In this document: in pieces, positions 43,069-51,491 of the stretch
Numbering within the stretch: position 1 is the first letter of the stretch
How the letters are laid out: every line of letters begins with the position of its first letter
Assembly (NCBI GenBank): GCA_016183655.1
Contig: JACPEH010000019.1
Location: 57,668 to 121,667, forward strand
DNA: 64,000 bases
Direction: 5' to 3'
Source of the DNA: Rhodocyclales bacterium
GTDB taxonomy: Bacteria; Pseudomonadota; Gammaproteobacteria; Burkholderiales; Rhodocyclaceae
Position numbers and translations under genes: made by a program
Notes under the pieces: generated by a model
The model's input: only the letters and a program-made list of their open reading frames with translations
Database searches by the model: none
What the model was told of the DNA's origin: nothing

Positions 43069-43078
43069 GATTCGTGAA
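43064..43078. promoter_or_regulatory. LysR-type operator between dmlR-like and dmlA-like genes
   Basis: TTCACGATTCGTGAA (43064-43078) is a near-perfect palindrome with the T-N11-A form. It overlaps the regulator's GTG start, fitting autorepression together with activation of the divergent dehydrogenase gene. Confidence 0.6.
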
Positions 43079-43162
43079 TGGTGAAGTGACGATTTGACTG
43101 ATTCTAGTTCAATTCGTCATCGGTATCCTTGCCGACATCCCCTTCCTTCAGGAGCCGCCCGC

Positions 43163-44251
43163 ATGAAAACCCAGCGCATCGCCGTCATTCCCGGCGACGG
43201 CATCGGCAACGAGGTGATGCCCGAGGGGCTGCGCGTCGTCGAGGCGGCCGCCGCCAGGTTCGACCTGCCGCTGTCCTTCCAGTCCTTCGACTGGGCCAAC
43301 TGCGACTACTGGCAGCGCACCGGCCAGATGATGCCGGACGACTGGTTCGCGCAGCTCCAGGACTTCGACGCCATCTACTTCGGCGCCGTCGGCTGGCCGG
43401 CGCTGGTGCCGGACCATGTCTCGCTGTGGGGCTCGCTGCTGAAGTTCCGCCGCGAGTTCGACCAGTACGTGAACCTGCGCCCGGTGCGGCTGATGCCCGG
43501 CGTGCCTTGCCCGCTGGCCAACAAGCGGCCGGGCGACATCGACTTCTACGTGGTGCGCGAGAACACCGAGGGCGAGTACTCGGCGGTCGGCGGGAAAATG
43601 TTCGAAGGCAGCGAGCGCGAGACGGTGCTGCAGGAGTCGATATTCACGCGCAAAGGCACCGACCGCATCCTCAAGTACGCCTTCGCGCTGGCACAGAGCC
43701 GGCCGCGGAAGCTGCTGACCGCGGCGACCAAGTCGAACGGCATCGCCATCTCGATGCCGTGGTGGGACGAGCGCGTCGCGGCGATGGCGGCGAACTACCC
43801 GGAGGTGCGCTGGGACAAGCAGCACATCGACATCCTCTGTGCGCGCTTCGTGCTGCAGCCGGAGCGCTTCGACGTCGTTGTCGGCTCGAACCTGTTCGGC
43901 GACATCCTCTCCGACCTCGGCCCGGCCTGCGCCGGCACCATCGGCATCGCGCCCTCGGCCAACCTCAACCCGGAGCGGACGTTCCCGTCGCTGTTCGAGC
44001 CGGTGCATGGCTCGGCGCCGGACATCTTCGGCAAGAACATCGCCAACCCGATCGGCATGATCTGGTCGGGGGCGATGATGCTCGACTTCCTCGGCAATGG
44101 TGATACCCGCTACACCGCCGCGCACGACGCGATCGTGCGCGCGATCGTGCGCGCGATCGAAGCGACCATCGCGAGCGGCCCGCGCACGCCGGACATGGGC
44201 GGCACGGCGGACACCACCGCGGTCGGCAAGGCGATCGCGGCGGCGTTGTGA
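43163..44251 (+). CDS. dmlA: D-malate/tartrate dehydrogenase (decarboxylating)
   Basis: A 362-residue member of the isocitrate/isopropylmalate dehydrogenase family. IAVIPGDGIGNEVMPEG, FYVVRENTEGEYSAVGGK, TAATKSNGIAISMPWWDERV and the metal-site SNLFGDILSDLGPA are typical, and EPVHGSAPDIFGKNIANP is the NAD-binding end. Details such as YFGAVGWPALVPDH match TtuC/DmlA rather than LeuB. It converts D-malate to pyruvate or tartrate to glycerate products. A short tandem GCGATCGTGC repeat gives the duplicated AIVRAIVRAIE near the C-terminus. Confidence 0.88.
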   Translation: MKTQRIAVIPGDGIGNEVMPEGLRVVEAAAARFDLPLSFQSFDWANCDYWQRTGQMMPDDWFAQLQDFDAIYFGAVGWPALVPDHVSLWGSLLKFRREFDQYVNLRPVRLMPGVPCPLANKRPGDIDFYVVRENTEGEYSAVGGKMFEGSERETVLQESIFTRKGTDRILKYAFALAQSRPRKLLTAATKSNGIAISMPWWDERVAAMAANYPEVRWDKQHIDILCARFVLQPERFDVVVGSNLFGDILSDLGPACAGTIGIAPSANLNPERTFPSLFEPVHGSAPDIFGKNIANPIGMIWSGAMMLDFLGNGDTRYTAAHDAIVRAIVRAIEATIASGPRTPDMGGTADTTAVGKAIAAAL

Positions 44252-44277
44252 TGCCCGCGATGCAAGGCGAGTAACGC

Positions 44278-45060
44278 ATGGAATTTCCAACCCTCTCTCT
44301 GGCCCTGCTCTGGCCGCTCCTGCTCGGCGCGCTGCTCGGCGGCGTCGGCGGCCTGCTCGGCATCGGCGGCGGCGTCATCGCCATCCCGGTGCTAGCCATG
44401 GGCTTCGGCATGAGCCAGCAATTGGCGCAGGGCACGGCGCTGGTGATGATCATGCCGAACGTGCTGCTCGCCTTCTGGCGCTACTACCAGCGCCACCCGA
44501 TGCCGCTCACCACGGTCGGCCTGCTCGGCGCCTGCGCGCTCGTCGCCACCTGGCCGGCGGCGTGGCTGGCGGTGCATCTCGATTCGCGTGTGCTGACGCT
44601 GTGCTTCGCCGTTTTCCTCATCGGGCTGGCCGGCTATTTCCTGTGGGGAACGCGCGCCGCGGCGCCGGTGCAGGCGGCGGCAGCAGCCGGCTGCTGGCAC
44701 TCGCGCTACCTGCCCGGCGTCGGCATCGCCGGCGGCTTCATGTCCGGCCTCTTCGGCGTCGGCGCCGGCATCGTCGCGGCGCCCTTGCTGGTGCGCGGCT
44801 TCGGCCTGCGCCAGGCGGTGGCGCAGGGCATGGGGCTGGCGATGGTGGTGCCGGGCAGCATGCTGGCGCTGGCCACCTTCGCCGAGGCGCGGCAGGTGGA
44901 CTGGCAGACCGGCGCGCTGCTCGCCGTCGGCGGCATGGCGACGATCTCGTACGGCGTCGCCTGGGCGCACCGGCTGCCGGAGCGGAAGCTGCGCCGGCTG
45001 TTCGCGCTGCTGCTGTTGCTCACGGCGGCGCTGATGATCGTGCGCGGGCTGGCTAGCTAA
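44278..45060 (+). CDS. TauE/SafE-family membrane transporter
   Basis: A 260-residue protein with about eight membrane helices and the two internal repeats of the family: GGVGGLLGIGGGVIAIPVL and GGFMSGLFGVGAGIVAAPLL. Family members export or import sulfite, sulfonates or other organic anions. It follows the dehydrogenase gene by 26 bp, so it could carry a dicarboxylate or related anion; substrate is not readable. Confidence 0.87.
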   Translation: MEFPTLSLALLWPLLLGALLGGVGGLLGIGGGVIAIPVLAMGFGMSQQLAQGTALVMIMPNVLLAFWRYYQRHPMPLTTVGLLGACALVATWPAAWLAVHLDSRVLTLCFAVFLIGLAGYFLWGTRAAAPVQAAAAAGCWHSRYLPGVGIAGGFMSGLFGVGAGIVAAPLLVRGFGLRQAVAQGMGLAMVVPGSMLALATFAEARQVDWQTGALLAVGGMATISYGVAWAHRLPERKLRRLFALLLLLTAALMIVRGLAS

Positions 45061-45067
45061 TTCAGGC

Positions 45068-46540
45068 TCAGGCCGCCGGCACTGCCGGCGCGGCGGCGTC
45101 GGCGACCATCACGCAATTGCGGCCGGCGGCCTTGGCCGCGTACATCGCCGTGTCGGCGCGGCGGATCGCGTCGTCGAGCGTGCCGTCGACGGTGTCGATC
45201 GCGGCGATGCCGATGCTGACGCTGACCGGGCCGCGCGGCGTGCTGACGGCCGTCACCGCCTGGCGCATGTTCTCGGCCAGCAGCAGCGAGTCGTCGACCG
45301 AGGCATGGTCGAGCACGACCAGGAATTCCTCGCCGCCGTAGCGGCCGACCAGATCGCTCTGCCGGCAGCAGCTGTGCAGCGCGGCGGCGATCCGGCACAG
45401 GATCTCGTCGCCGACGGCGTGGCCGTAGGTGTCGTTGATCACCTTGAAATGGTCGACGTCGACCATCATCACCACCAGGCGGTCGCCCCGCTCCCGGCGG
45501 CGCTCCGGACTGTCGGCCAGGCCAAGCAGCGAGCGGCGGTTGAGGACACCGGTCAGGCTGTCGATGGCAGCCAGCGTCTCGTGCTCGCGGGCCGACACGG
45601 CCAGCCGGTAGGCGAACCACAACGCGGCGGTGCCGAGCACCAGCCACATGCCGACGACCAGCACCAGGCGCTCGTACCACGGCGCCATGATCGTGCCGAT
45701 ATCGACCGAGCCGACGGCATACAGCGAGGTGCCGCGCAGCAGGCGGAAGGCGACCACACGCTGGCGGTCATCGAGCGGCGAGCGCGTAACGAACAGGCCG
45801 GCGGGCGTTCCTGCGGGATACTGCGCCGCCTCCGGCGGAATCCCCGGATGCTTGCCGACGTACTTTTCGTTGTCCGGGATGCGCGCGTAGATCTTGCCGT
45901 CGCCGGAAGCGATCACCAGCGTGCTGCCCGGAATGGAAAAGCGGACCCCCAGCGAATCGCCGAAGACGCTGAGGTCGATCGCCGCGACGACCACCCGGTC
46001 GACCTTGCCGGCCTTGTCGCGCAGCGGCTTGCTGACGCCGAAGAACCACTTGTCCGGGTGCACCTTGGACATCTGCGGCTCGCCGACGTAGAGGCGCGAG
46101 TCGGGCGCTTCGAGGTGATGGCGGACGTACTGGCGGTCGCTGACGTCGGGCGGCGTCCCCGGCCCGGTCCAGTGCAGGATCCGCCCCGGCGGCTCGACCA
46201 CCAGCAGGTCCATCAGGTAGGGCGTACCCGCCTGCCAGGAGAGCAGCGTGTTGCGGATCTGCGGCGCCTGCGGCGTCGCCGCTTCCGGCGCGTGCTGGAG
46301 GATCGCGCCCATGCCGGTGAGCAGCTGGTTGGCCGCCTGCAGCGTGGCTTCGGCGTTGAGCGCGGCCATGTCGGCGATTTCCTGCGCCTCGCTCTCCGCC
46401 AGCGCGAACTGCGCCCGGTAGTCGAGTACGCCGTAGGCCGCGAAGAGCACCGCCAGCGCCACCATCAGGCCGACCGTGCCGCCCCAGATCCGGGCCAACT
46501 GGGCGCGCAGGAAAGGCGAGTCTGGTTGCGGCGTCTTCAC
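45068..46540 (-). CDS. Membrane diguanylate cyclase with periplasmic Cache-like sensor
   Basis: A 490-residue protein with a GTG start at 46540 after a GGGGG-type ribosome-binding site. TM1 is about residues 16-38 and TM2 about 290-313, enclosing a Cache-like sensor (LLSWQAGTPYLMDLLVVEP, VVVAAIDLSVFGDSLGV). The GGDEF domain follows, with active motif GGEEF (402-406) and an RxxD inhibitory site (RQSD) five residues before. No EAL domain. It is expected to make c-di-GMP. It is convergent with the TauE/SafE gene (7-bp gap). Confidence 0.9.
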   Translation of the reverse strand: MKTPQPDSPFLRAQLARIWGGTVGLMVALAVLFAAYGVLDYRAQFALAESEAQEIADMAALNAEATLQAANQLLTGMGAILQHAPEAATPQAPQIRNTLLSWQAGTPYLMDLLVVEPPGRILHWTGPGTPPDVSDRQYVRHHLEAPDSRLYVGEPQMSKVHPDKWFFGVSKPLRDKAGKVDRVVVAAIDLSVFGDSLGVRFSIPGSTLVIASGDGKIYARIPDNEKYVGKHPGIPPEAAQYPAGTPAGLFVTRSPLDDRQRVVAFRLLRGTSLYAVGSVDIGTIMAPWYERLVLVVGMWLVLGTAALWFAYRLAVSAREHETLAAIDSLTGVLNRRSLLGLADSPERRRERGDRLVVMMVDVDHFKVINDTYGHAVGDEILCRIAAALHSCCRQSDLVGRYGGEEFLVVLDHASVDDSLLLAENMRQAVTAVSTPRGPVSVSIGIAAIDTVDGTLDDAIRRADTAMYAAKAAGRNCVMVADAAAPAVPAA

Positions 46541-46642
46541 GATGGCCCCCCGATCGCTGGTGTTTTCTGGTTGACCGTCGCCTGGCGGCGACGTTCGCCG
46601 ATCATACCGCCCTGCCGCAGCACTTGCCGATACAATCACGGC

Positions 46643-47467
46643 ATGACTGCCCGAAACCACCCTCCCCGCCTGCCGCAGCGCATCGTCTGCCTGACCACCG
46701 AGACCGTCGAGGTGCTCTACGCCCTCGGCGAACAGGACCGCATCGTCGGCATTTCCGGCTACACCGTGTTCCCCAAGGAAGCGCGCAAGGAGAAGCCGAA
46801 GGTCTTCGCCTTCACCAGCGGCGACCTGCAGAAGATCCTCGCCGTCGAGCCCGACCTGGTGCTGACCTTCTCCAACCTGCAGGCCGACATCAGCCGCGAG
46901 CTGATCCAGTCCGGCGTGCCGGTCTACGCCTTCAACCAGCGCAGCGTCGAGGACATCCTGGCGATGGTGGAAACGGTCGGCCGGCTGGTCGGCGCGGAGC
47001 GGAAGGCGCAGGCGCTGGCCGGCGAACTGGCAGCGGTGATCGACGCCGTGCGCGCGCAGGCGGCGGCGCTGCCGCGACGGCCGCGCGTCTATTTCGAGGA
47101 GTGGGACGAGCCGCCGATCTCCGGCATCCGCTGGGTCTCCGAGATGATCGAGATCGCCGGCGGCATCGACGTCTTCGCCGACCAGGCCCGCGAACAGTCG
47201 GCCAGGCAGCGCATCATCGCCGACCCGCTGGAGGTGGTGCGGCGGGCGCCGGACATCATCATCGGCTCCTGGTGCGGCAAGCACTTCCGCCCCGAGCGCG
47301 TGGCCGCGCGCGATGGCTGGGCGGCGGTGCCGGCGGTCGCCGACGCGCAGATCCACGAGCTGAAGTCGGCGGTGATCCTCAACCCGGGGCCGGTGGCGAT
47401 CCGCGAAGGGCTGCCGGCGCTGGCGGGACTGTTCCGGGAATGGGCGCAGGCGCGGCCGGCGGCGTAA
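46643..47467 (+). CDS. BtuF-like cobalamin-binding-fold protein without signal peptide
   Basis: A 274-residue class III periplasmic-binding fold: RIVCLTTETVEVLYALGEQDRIVGISGYTVFP, DLQKILAVEPDLVLTFSNLQ and IIIGSWCGKHFRPERV. The N-terminus is short and polar with no signal peptide or lipobox, and no upstream in-frame start supplies one. It may therefore act in the cytoplasm or be misrouted. Similar stand-alone proteins are often labelled cobalamin-binding. The ligand is not established. Confidence 0.7.
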   Translation: MTARNHPPRLPQRIVCLTTETVEVLYALGEQDRIVGISGYTVFPKEARKEKPKVFAFTSGDLQKILAVEPDLVLTFSNLQADISRELIQSGVPVYAFNQRSVEDILAMVETVGRLVGAERKAQALAGELAAVIDAVRAQAAALPRRPRVYFEEWDEPPISGIRWVSEMIEIAGGIDVFADQAREQSARQRIIADPLEVVRRAPDIIIGSWCGKHFRPERVAARDGWAAVPAVADAQIHELKSAVILNPGPVAIREGLPALAGLFREWAQARPAA

Positions 47468-47540
47468 GGCGCTCCGGCGTATCCCGCAACGGTGGGCGGG
47501 GATATACTGAAATCATCTACCCGCCCGGCAGGAGCCGATC

Positions 47541-47897
47541 ATGCGCCACGACCTGAGAAGAGCCGAACGGCTGCCGCTGGCCGGCATGGCCGAACTGATC
47601 GCCGGCGATAGGCGTCTGGCCGGCAACATCATCGACATCTCGCCGAAGGGAATCGCCGTCGCCGTCCACCGCGACGACATCGCTCGCCTGACGCCGCGCC
47701 AGACCTGGATGTGCCGCGTCGTCGCCGCGGACCTGCCGGCGCCGGTCCAGTTCCTGGTGCGGGCGGTGCGGCGCAAGGAGCGCGGCTTCGGCGTCGAGGT
47801 CGGCTGCGAAATCACCGTCATCGACGTCAAGCCGCTCGGCTTGATCAACGCCTTCCGCGCGCTGTACAAGGCGCGCGCGGCAAACTTCCGCACCTGA
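47541..47897 (+). CDS. PilZ-domain c-di-GMP receptor
   Basis: A 118-residue single-domain PilZ protein. The c-di-GMP-binding RxxxR motif is RRAER (R6 and R10), and the second motif D-x-S-x-x-G is DISPKG (D32, S34, G37). No other domain is present, so it acts as an adaptor. A TATACT sequence (47503-47508) 33 bp upstream may be its -10 box. Two diguanylate cyclases and one c-di-GMP riboswitch are in the same window. Confidence 0.85.
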   Translation: MRHDLRRAERLPLAGMAELIAGDRRLAGNIIDISPKGIAVAVHRDDIARLTPRQTWMCRVVAADLPAPVQFLVRAVRRKERGFGVEVGCEITVIDVKPLGLINAFRALYKARAANFRT

Positions 47898-47912
47898 TCC
47901 GCCGCTGGCCGC

Positions 47913-48452
47913 CTACTGCCCGCCTGCGGCGTAGCCGCGCCGGCGGTCGTATTCCCTCACCTGTTCGGCCGTGAGCAACGCGCGTTGCCGGCGATGCGCG
48001 TCGAGGTGCGCCAGCCGGTAGGCCGCCAGCGCCTCGCCGGCCTTCGCCACCGCCGCCGCCAGCGCCGCCGCGTCGACGCTGCCGCCGGCGAACAGGCGGT
48101 CCAGCTCGCGCTCGGCAGCAACGACGCGCGCGCCCAGCTCCCGCGCCTCGGCCTTGTGCTCTTGCAGCAGCTGCGCACTCGCCTGGCGCTGCTCCGGTGA
48201 CAGCGCCAGCGCATCGGCCAGTTCGACGACGTGCATCGGCCCGGGGAAATGGTTGAGTTCGGCGGCACGGGCAAAGCCGATGCCGGCACCGGAGAGGAAG
48301 GCGCGCTGGTCGTCGGCGGCGAGCGCCTTGATCTCGCGCTGCTGCTCGCCGGCATAGGCGGACGACGGCGCGGCGTGGCCGGCATGCTGCGCCGACGCCG
48401 GAACGGCGGCGAGGACAAGGATGGCCGGCAGGATCGCGGGGAAACGGAACAT
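47913..48452 (-). CDS. Spy/CpxP-family periplasmic protein
   Basis: A 179-residue exported helical protein with signal peptide (cleavage near ASA-QH, residue 22). The LTxxQ-like repeats appear as LALSPEQRQASAQLLQEHKAEAREL and LLTAEQVREYDRRRGY. His residues near the mature N-terminus (QHAGHAA) could bind metal. Family members are chaperones or metal-stress sensors. It is divergent from a Crp/Fnr-type gene across two palindromes. Confidence 0.75.
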   Translation of the reverse strand: MFRFPAILPAILVLAAVPASAQHAGHAAPSSAYAGEQQREIKALAADDQRAFLSGAGIGFARAAELNHFPGPMHVVELADALALSPEQRQASAQLLQEHKAEARELGARVVAAERELDRLFAGGSVDAAALAAAVAKAGEALAAYRLAHLDAHRRQRALLTAEQVREYDRRRGYAAGGQ

Positions 48453-48498
48453 GGCAAATCTCCTGACAATGGATGGCCGCCCACTGTAGCCGCCGCAC

Positions 48499-48524
48499 AC
48501 GGGCGCCCGTATGATTGCGATCAT
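48499..48524. promoter_or_regulatory. Two adjacent palindromes upstream of the Crp-like gene
   Basis: ACGGGCGCCCGT (48499-48510) is a perfect 12-bp palindrome, followed directly by ATGAT-TGCG-ATCAT (48511-48524), which abuts the ATG at 48525. They lie in the 72-bp region between the divergent Spy/CpxP and Crp-like genes and could be operator sites. Confidence 0.5.
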
Positions 48525-49151
48525 ATGACCAACCCACCCTCCCCGACGACCGCCCCGCTCCCCGACTTCCTGCCGCCGGCGCTGTGCGCGCTCGCCCGCG
48601 AGCAGTCACTGACGCGCGGCGAGACGCTGTTCCGCCGCGGCCAGCGGCCGACGCGCGTGTTCTTCGTCGCCGCCGGCGAAATCCACCTGCTGCGGCACGG
48701 CGTGCACGGGCAAGCGGTGATCTTCCAGCGCAGCGCCGCCGGCAGCTTCCTCGCCGAGCCGAGCATTGATTCGCCCGGCTACCACTGCGACGCGGTCGCC
48801 GTCGCGGCCAGCCGCCTGCGCGTCTTCCCGCTCGCCGACTTCCGCAGCGCGCTCGACGCCGACCCCGCCTTCGCCCGCCGCTGGCGCCTGTTCCTGGCGC
48901 GCGAGATCCGCCGCCTGCGCGGCCGAGCCGAGCGCCTGGCGATGCGTTCGGTGCGCGAGCGCATCGTCCATTACATCGAATGCGAGGGCGAGGACGGCAT
49001 GCTGTCCTGGTCCGGCGAACTGAAGGCGCTCGCCGCCGAACTGGGGGTCACGCACGAGGCGCTCTACCGCGCGCTGGCGCGGCTGGCCGCCGACGGGCTG
49101 CTCGAACGCGCACCGGGTTGCCTGCGCCTGATCGGCTCCGGGCGGCTATGA
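48525..49151 (+). CDS. Crp/Fnr-family transcriptional regulator
   Basis: A 208-residue regulator: beta-barrel sensor (RGETLFRRGQRPTRVFFVAAGEIHLLRHG), dimerisation helix and winged HTH (WSGELKALAAELGVTHEALYRALARLAADGLL). It lacks the FNR N-terminal Cys cluster. Ligand is unknown. It is divergent from the Spy/CpxP gene, a likely target. The ATG at 48525 is chosen because upstream sequence is antisense to that gene. Confidence 0.86.
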   Translation: MTNPPSPTTAPLPDFLPPALCALAREQSLTRGETLFRRGQRPTRVFFVAAGEIHLLRHGVHGQAVIFQRSAAGSFLAEPSIDSPGYHCDAVAVAASRLRVFPLADFRSALDADPAFARRWRLFLAREIRRLRGRAERLAMRSVRERIVHYIECEGEDGMLSWSGELKALAAELGVTHEALYRALARLAADGLLERAPGCLRLIGSGRL

Positions 49152-49182
49152 TGAATTATCGAAACCCCTCCGGACTCCGACG

Positions 49183-49410
49183 ATGAACCACCACACTTTC
49201 CTGCTCGACCGCGACTACGTCGAACTGCACGTCCTCCTCAAGCTGCTGGCGATTGCCTCGTCCGGCGGCGCCGCCAAGGCGATGATCGCCGACGGGCTGG
49301 TGCTGGTAGACGGCGAACTCGAAACGCGCAAGGCGCGCAAGCTGCGCGGGAACGAGCTGGTACAGGTCGGCGACGAGGATATCCGCGTCGTCGCTGCCGA
49401 GGCGGTGTAG
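49183..49410 (+). CDS. S4-domain RNA-binding protein (YbcJ-like)
   Basis: A 75-residue protein made of a single S4 domain: YVELHVLLKLLAIASSGGAAKAMIADGLVLVDGELETRKARKLRGNELVQVG. The family binds structured RNA, possibly ribosomal. It follows the Crp-like gene by 31 bp and may be co-transcribed. Confidence 0.85.
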   Translation: MNHHTFLLDRDYVELHVLLKLLAIASSGGAAKAMIADGLVLVDGELETRKARKLRGNELVQVGDEDIRVVAAEAV

Positions 49411-49482
49411 CGGCACCCGACCCCTGTGGGCCCTTCCCTTCCTTAGTAGTCAGTCAACTCGAATCCGGTTGATGTAACCCCC

Positions 49483-49583
49483 GTCATTCCGGGCTTGACC
49501 CGGAATCCAGGAAAAACCCGCAAAAACTTGCCCTGCCAACGTATGAGCCTACCCCCTGGATTCCGGGTCAAGCCCGGAATGAC
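49483..49583. repeat. Paired inverted copies of the GTCATTCCGGG repeat
   Basis: A 29-bp unit at 49483-49511 and its exact reverse complement at 49555-49583, separated by 43 bp, form a large inverted repeat. Each arm contains ATTCCGGG...CCCGGAAT. The same structure occurs at 63302-63402, and single units at 33402 and 53019. Upstream CCGGTTGATGTAA is shared with the 33402 copy. Confidence 0.85.
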
Positions 49584-49616
49584 GAACCTATCCATCCGTT
49601 CCAACGTGACTGACTA

Positions 49617-50519
49617 CTACCGTGCCCGCCGCCCGGCCCCGGCCATGTCCCGCGCCACCGACTGGCGTGCGGCGCGCTCGATCTTCTGCGCCATCACCGG
49701 AAAATCGAGCCCGTGCCGCGCGCGCAGTTCCTTGGCGTGGTTGTGCAGCCAGCGCCAGCGGGGTTCGAAATGCCGCTCCCTGAACGCCAACAGCACGTGG
49801 TTGCCGTCCTCCGGCACCGGCACGACGATCGCCTGCTCGTCGAACACCGCCATCGCCTCAGCGACCAGCCCGGCGTAGCGCTCGGCTTCGCCGGCCAGGT
49901 TGATGACCAGCACGCCCTTCGCCGACAGCTTGTCCCACGCGCATTGCAGGAAATCGCGGCTGGCCAGCGCGGGGGCGAAGCCGTGCGCGTCGAAGGCGTC
50001 GATCAGGAGCGCGTCGATGCCGGGTGGCTGCTGCTCCAGCCATGCCACGCCGTCGGTATGGACGATCTGCAGGCCCGCTGCCGGCGGCGGCAGCAGGAAG
50101 GCTTCGCCGAAGGCGATCACGTCGGCGTCGATCTCGATCGCGGTGAAGGTCGCGGCCGGCAGCTGGCGGTGGCAGAACTTCAGCAGCGAGCCGCCGCCCA
50201 GGCCGATCAGCGCCAGGCGCTGCGGGCGCGGCAGGAACAGCAGGAAGCTCATCATCAGTTGCGTGTAGCGCAGTTCCAGCGTGTCCGGCGTGGCGATGCG
50301 CATCGCGCTCTGCATCAGGCGGGTGTTGAAGTAGAGATAGCGCAGTTCGCCGTCGTCGACGACGAAGGGCTTGTCGTAGCTCTCGTCGAGCAGGCGGGCG
50401 CGCAGCGCGTTCACCTCGCCGGCCGTCGCCGTTGGCGATTCGCGCAGCAGCAGCTTGCCGACTTCGGTCTCGAACGGGCTGGGCATTTCGAGGAAGGGAT
50501 GCGTCGCGGCGGCCATCAT
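49617..50519 (-). CDS. Spermidine-synthase-like SAM-fold transferase
   Basis: A 300-residue Rossmann-fold protein. RLALIGLGGGSLLKFCHRQLP, FTAIEIDADVIAFGEAFLL, LLIDAFDAHGFAPALASRDFLQCAWDKLS and the GVLVINLAGE stretch align with the polyamine-synthase superfamily. The GGG-D/E nucleotide-type motif is clear, but the classic spermidine synthase gatekeeper motif is not, so the substrate is open. Start choice between the two Met codons at the N-terminus is uncertain. Confidence 0.72.
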   Translation of the reverse strand: MMAAATHPFLEMPSPFETEVGKLLLRESPTATAGEVNALRARLLDESYDKPFVVDDGELRYLYFNTRLMQSAMRIATPDTLELRYTQLMMSFLLFLPRPQRLALIGLGGGSLLKFCHRQLPAATFTAIEIDADVIAFGEAFLLPPPAAGLQIVHTDGVAWLEQQPPGIDALLIDAFDAHGFAPALASRDFLQCAWDKLSAKGVLVINLAGEAERYAGLVAEAMAVFDEQAIVVPVPEDGNHVLLAFRERHFEPRWRWLHNHAKELRARHGLDFPVMAQKIERAARQSVARDMAGAGRRAR

Positions 50520-50635
50520 CAGGCTAGCGGGGAAACGCCGCGGCGGCGTGGCGGTCGAACGGTGCAGGGTTCATCGCGGTACATTATGCGCTGGCGCCGG
50601 CGAGGTCGTGCCGGTCCGCTTGTTCAGGAAAGGTC

Positions 50636-51187
50636 ATGAAGCTCATTCGATGGTTGTTTATGTTCGCCGCGCTGCTCGCCGGCGGTGTCGCCTCAAGCGC
50701 CGGCTTCCTCGAAAGGGAAGTGGTTTTTTCGGAAGCCGAGATCCAGGCGGCGCTGGCCAAGGCCAAACCGCAGCAATTGTCCTACGGCGGGCTGGTTTCC
50801 GTCTCGCTGAAGGAGCCGCCGCGCATCCTGCTCGACGGCGACGACGGCCGCGCCCGCATCGCCGCCGAGCTGGACATCGAGATGCCGGGCCAGCCGCCGC
50901 TGCGCGTCGACGTCGCCGGCCGTGCCGGACTCCGCTACGACGACCGCAACAAGGCCTTCTATCTGGAACAGCCGGTGACCGATTCGGTCAGCGCGCCGAC
51001 GCTGCGCAAGGAGGCGACGCCGGCGCTGCGACAGGCGGTGACGCAGTTGATGGTGAGCTATTTCCGCACCAAGCCGGTCTACGTGCTGCGCGAAAACGGC
51101 AGCCCGCAGGAGATCACCGCGCGCTGGCTGCTGAAGTCGGTGCGCATCGAGCCGGGGCGGGTCGTCGCGGTGCTGTCGCCGGTCTGA
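50636..51187 (+). CDS. DUF1439-like envelope protein
   Basis: A 183-residue exported protein with signal peptide (cleavage near SSA-GF, residue 22). VFSEAEIQAALAKAKP, GGLVSVSLKEPPRILLDGDDGRARIAAELDIEMPG and GRAGLRYDDRNKAFYLEQPVTDSV are typical of the DUF1439/YceB lipid-binding-like fold. No lipobox is present. Function is unknown. A terminator follows. Confidence 0.78.
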   Translation: MKLIRWLFMFAALLAGGVASSAGFLEREVVFSEAEIQAALAKAKPQQLSYGGLVSVSLKEPPRILLDGDDGRARIAAELDIEMPGQPPLRVDVAGRAGLRYDDRNKAFYLEQPVTDSVSAPTLRKEATPALRQAVTQLMVSYFRTKPVYVLRENGSPQEITARWLLKSVRIEPGRVVAVLSPV

Positions 51188-51205
51188 AGCGGCGCACTCA
51201 AATAA

Positions 51206-51232
51206 ACAGGCCGCCCTTGCGGGGCGGCCTGT
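51206..51232. terminator. Bidirectional hairpin terminator
   Basis: ACAGGCCGCCC-TTGC-GGGGCGGCCTGT forms a stem of about 11 bp with A-rich sequence on the left and TCGTT on the right. It lies 19 bp after the DUF1439 gene and 26 bp before the end of the small lipoprotein gene on the other strand. Confidence 0.75.
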
Positions 51233-51257
51233 CGTTCCCGTTGGGGTCGGGAGGCGA

Positions 51258-51491
51258 TCAGTGCTTCTTGCCCATCCACTGGCCGTTCTTGCCGTCGCTC
51301 GTTTTTTCGCACACCACGTCGACGCCGGAGATGTTCGCCCGCTCGCCGACGTTGAAGAACTTGCCGTGGTCGCCGGACCAGCACTGCGGCACCTTGGCCG
51401 CCGGGGCGGCGGCCTGCGGGGCGGGGGTGGGTTCCTGGGAGGCGCAGGCGGCGAGGACAAGCGCGGCGGCGGTGACGATCAGGTAACGCAT
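51258..51491 (-). CDS. Small lipoprotein
   Basis: A 77-residue protein with lipobox LAAC and Cys16, a Pro/Ala-rich linker (PTPAPQAAAPAAK), then a short domain with two Cys (QCWSGDHGKFFNVGERANISGVDVVCEKT) that could form a disulfide. I do not recognise the family. A good ribosome-binding site (GGAG) precedes the ATG. The 218 bp upstream holds no other gene. Confidence 0.65.
   Translation of the reverse strand: MRYLIVTAAALVLAACASQEPTPAPQAAAPAAKVPQCWSGDHGKFFNVGERANISGVDVVCEKTSDGKNGQWMGKKH

Noticed and set aside
49470..49600. CRISPR-like array from the repeated GTCATTCC units
   Set aside because: Only two units in inverted orientation are present. CRISPR repeats are direct and regularly spaced, and no cas genes are seen.
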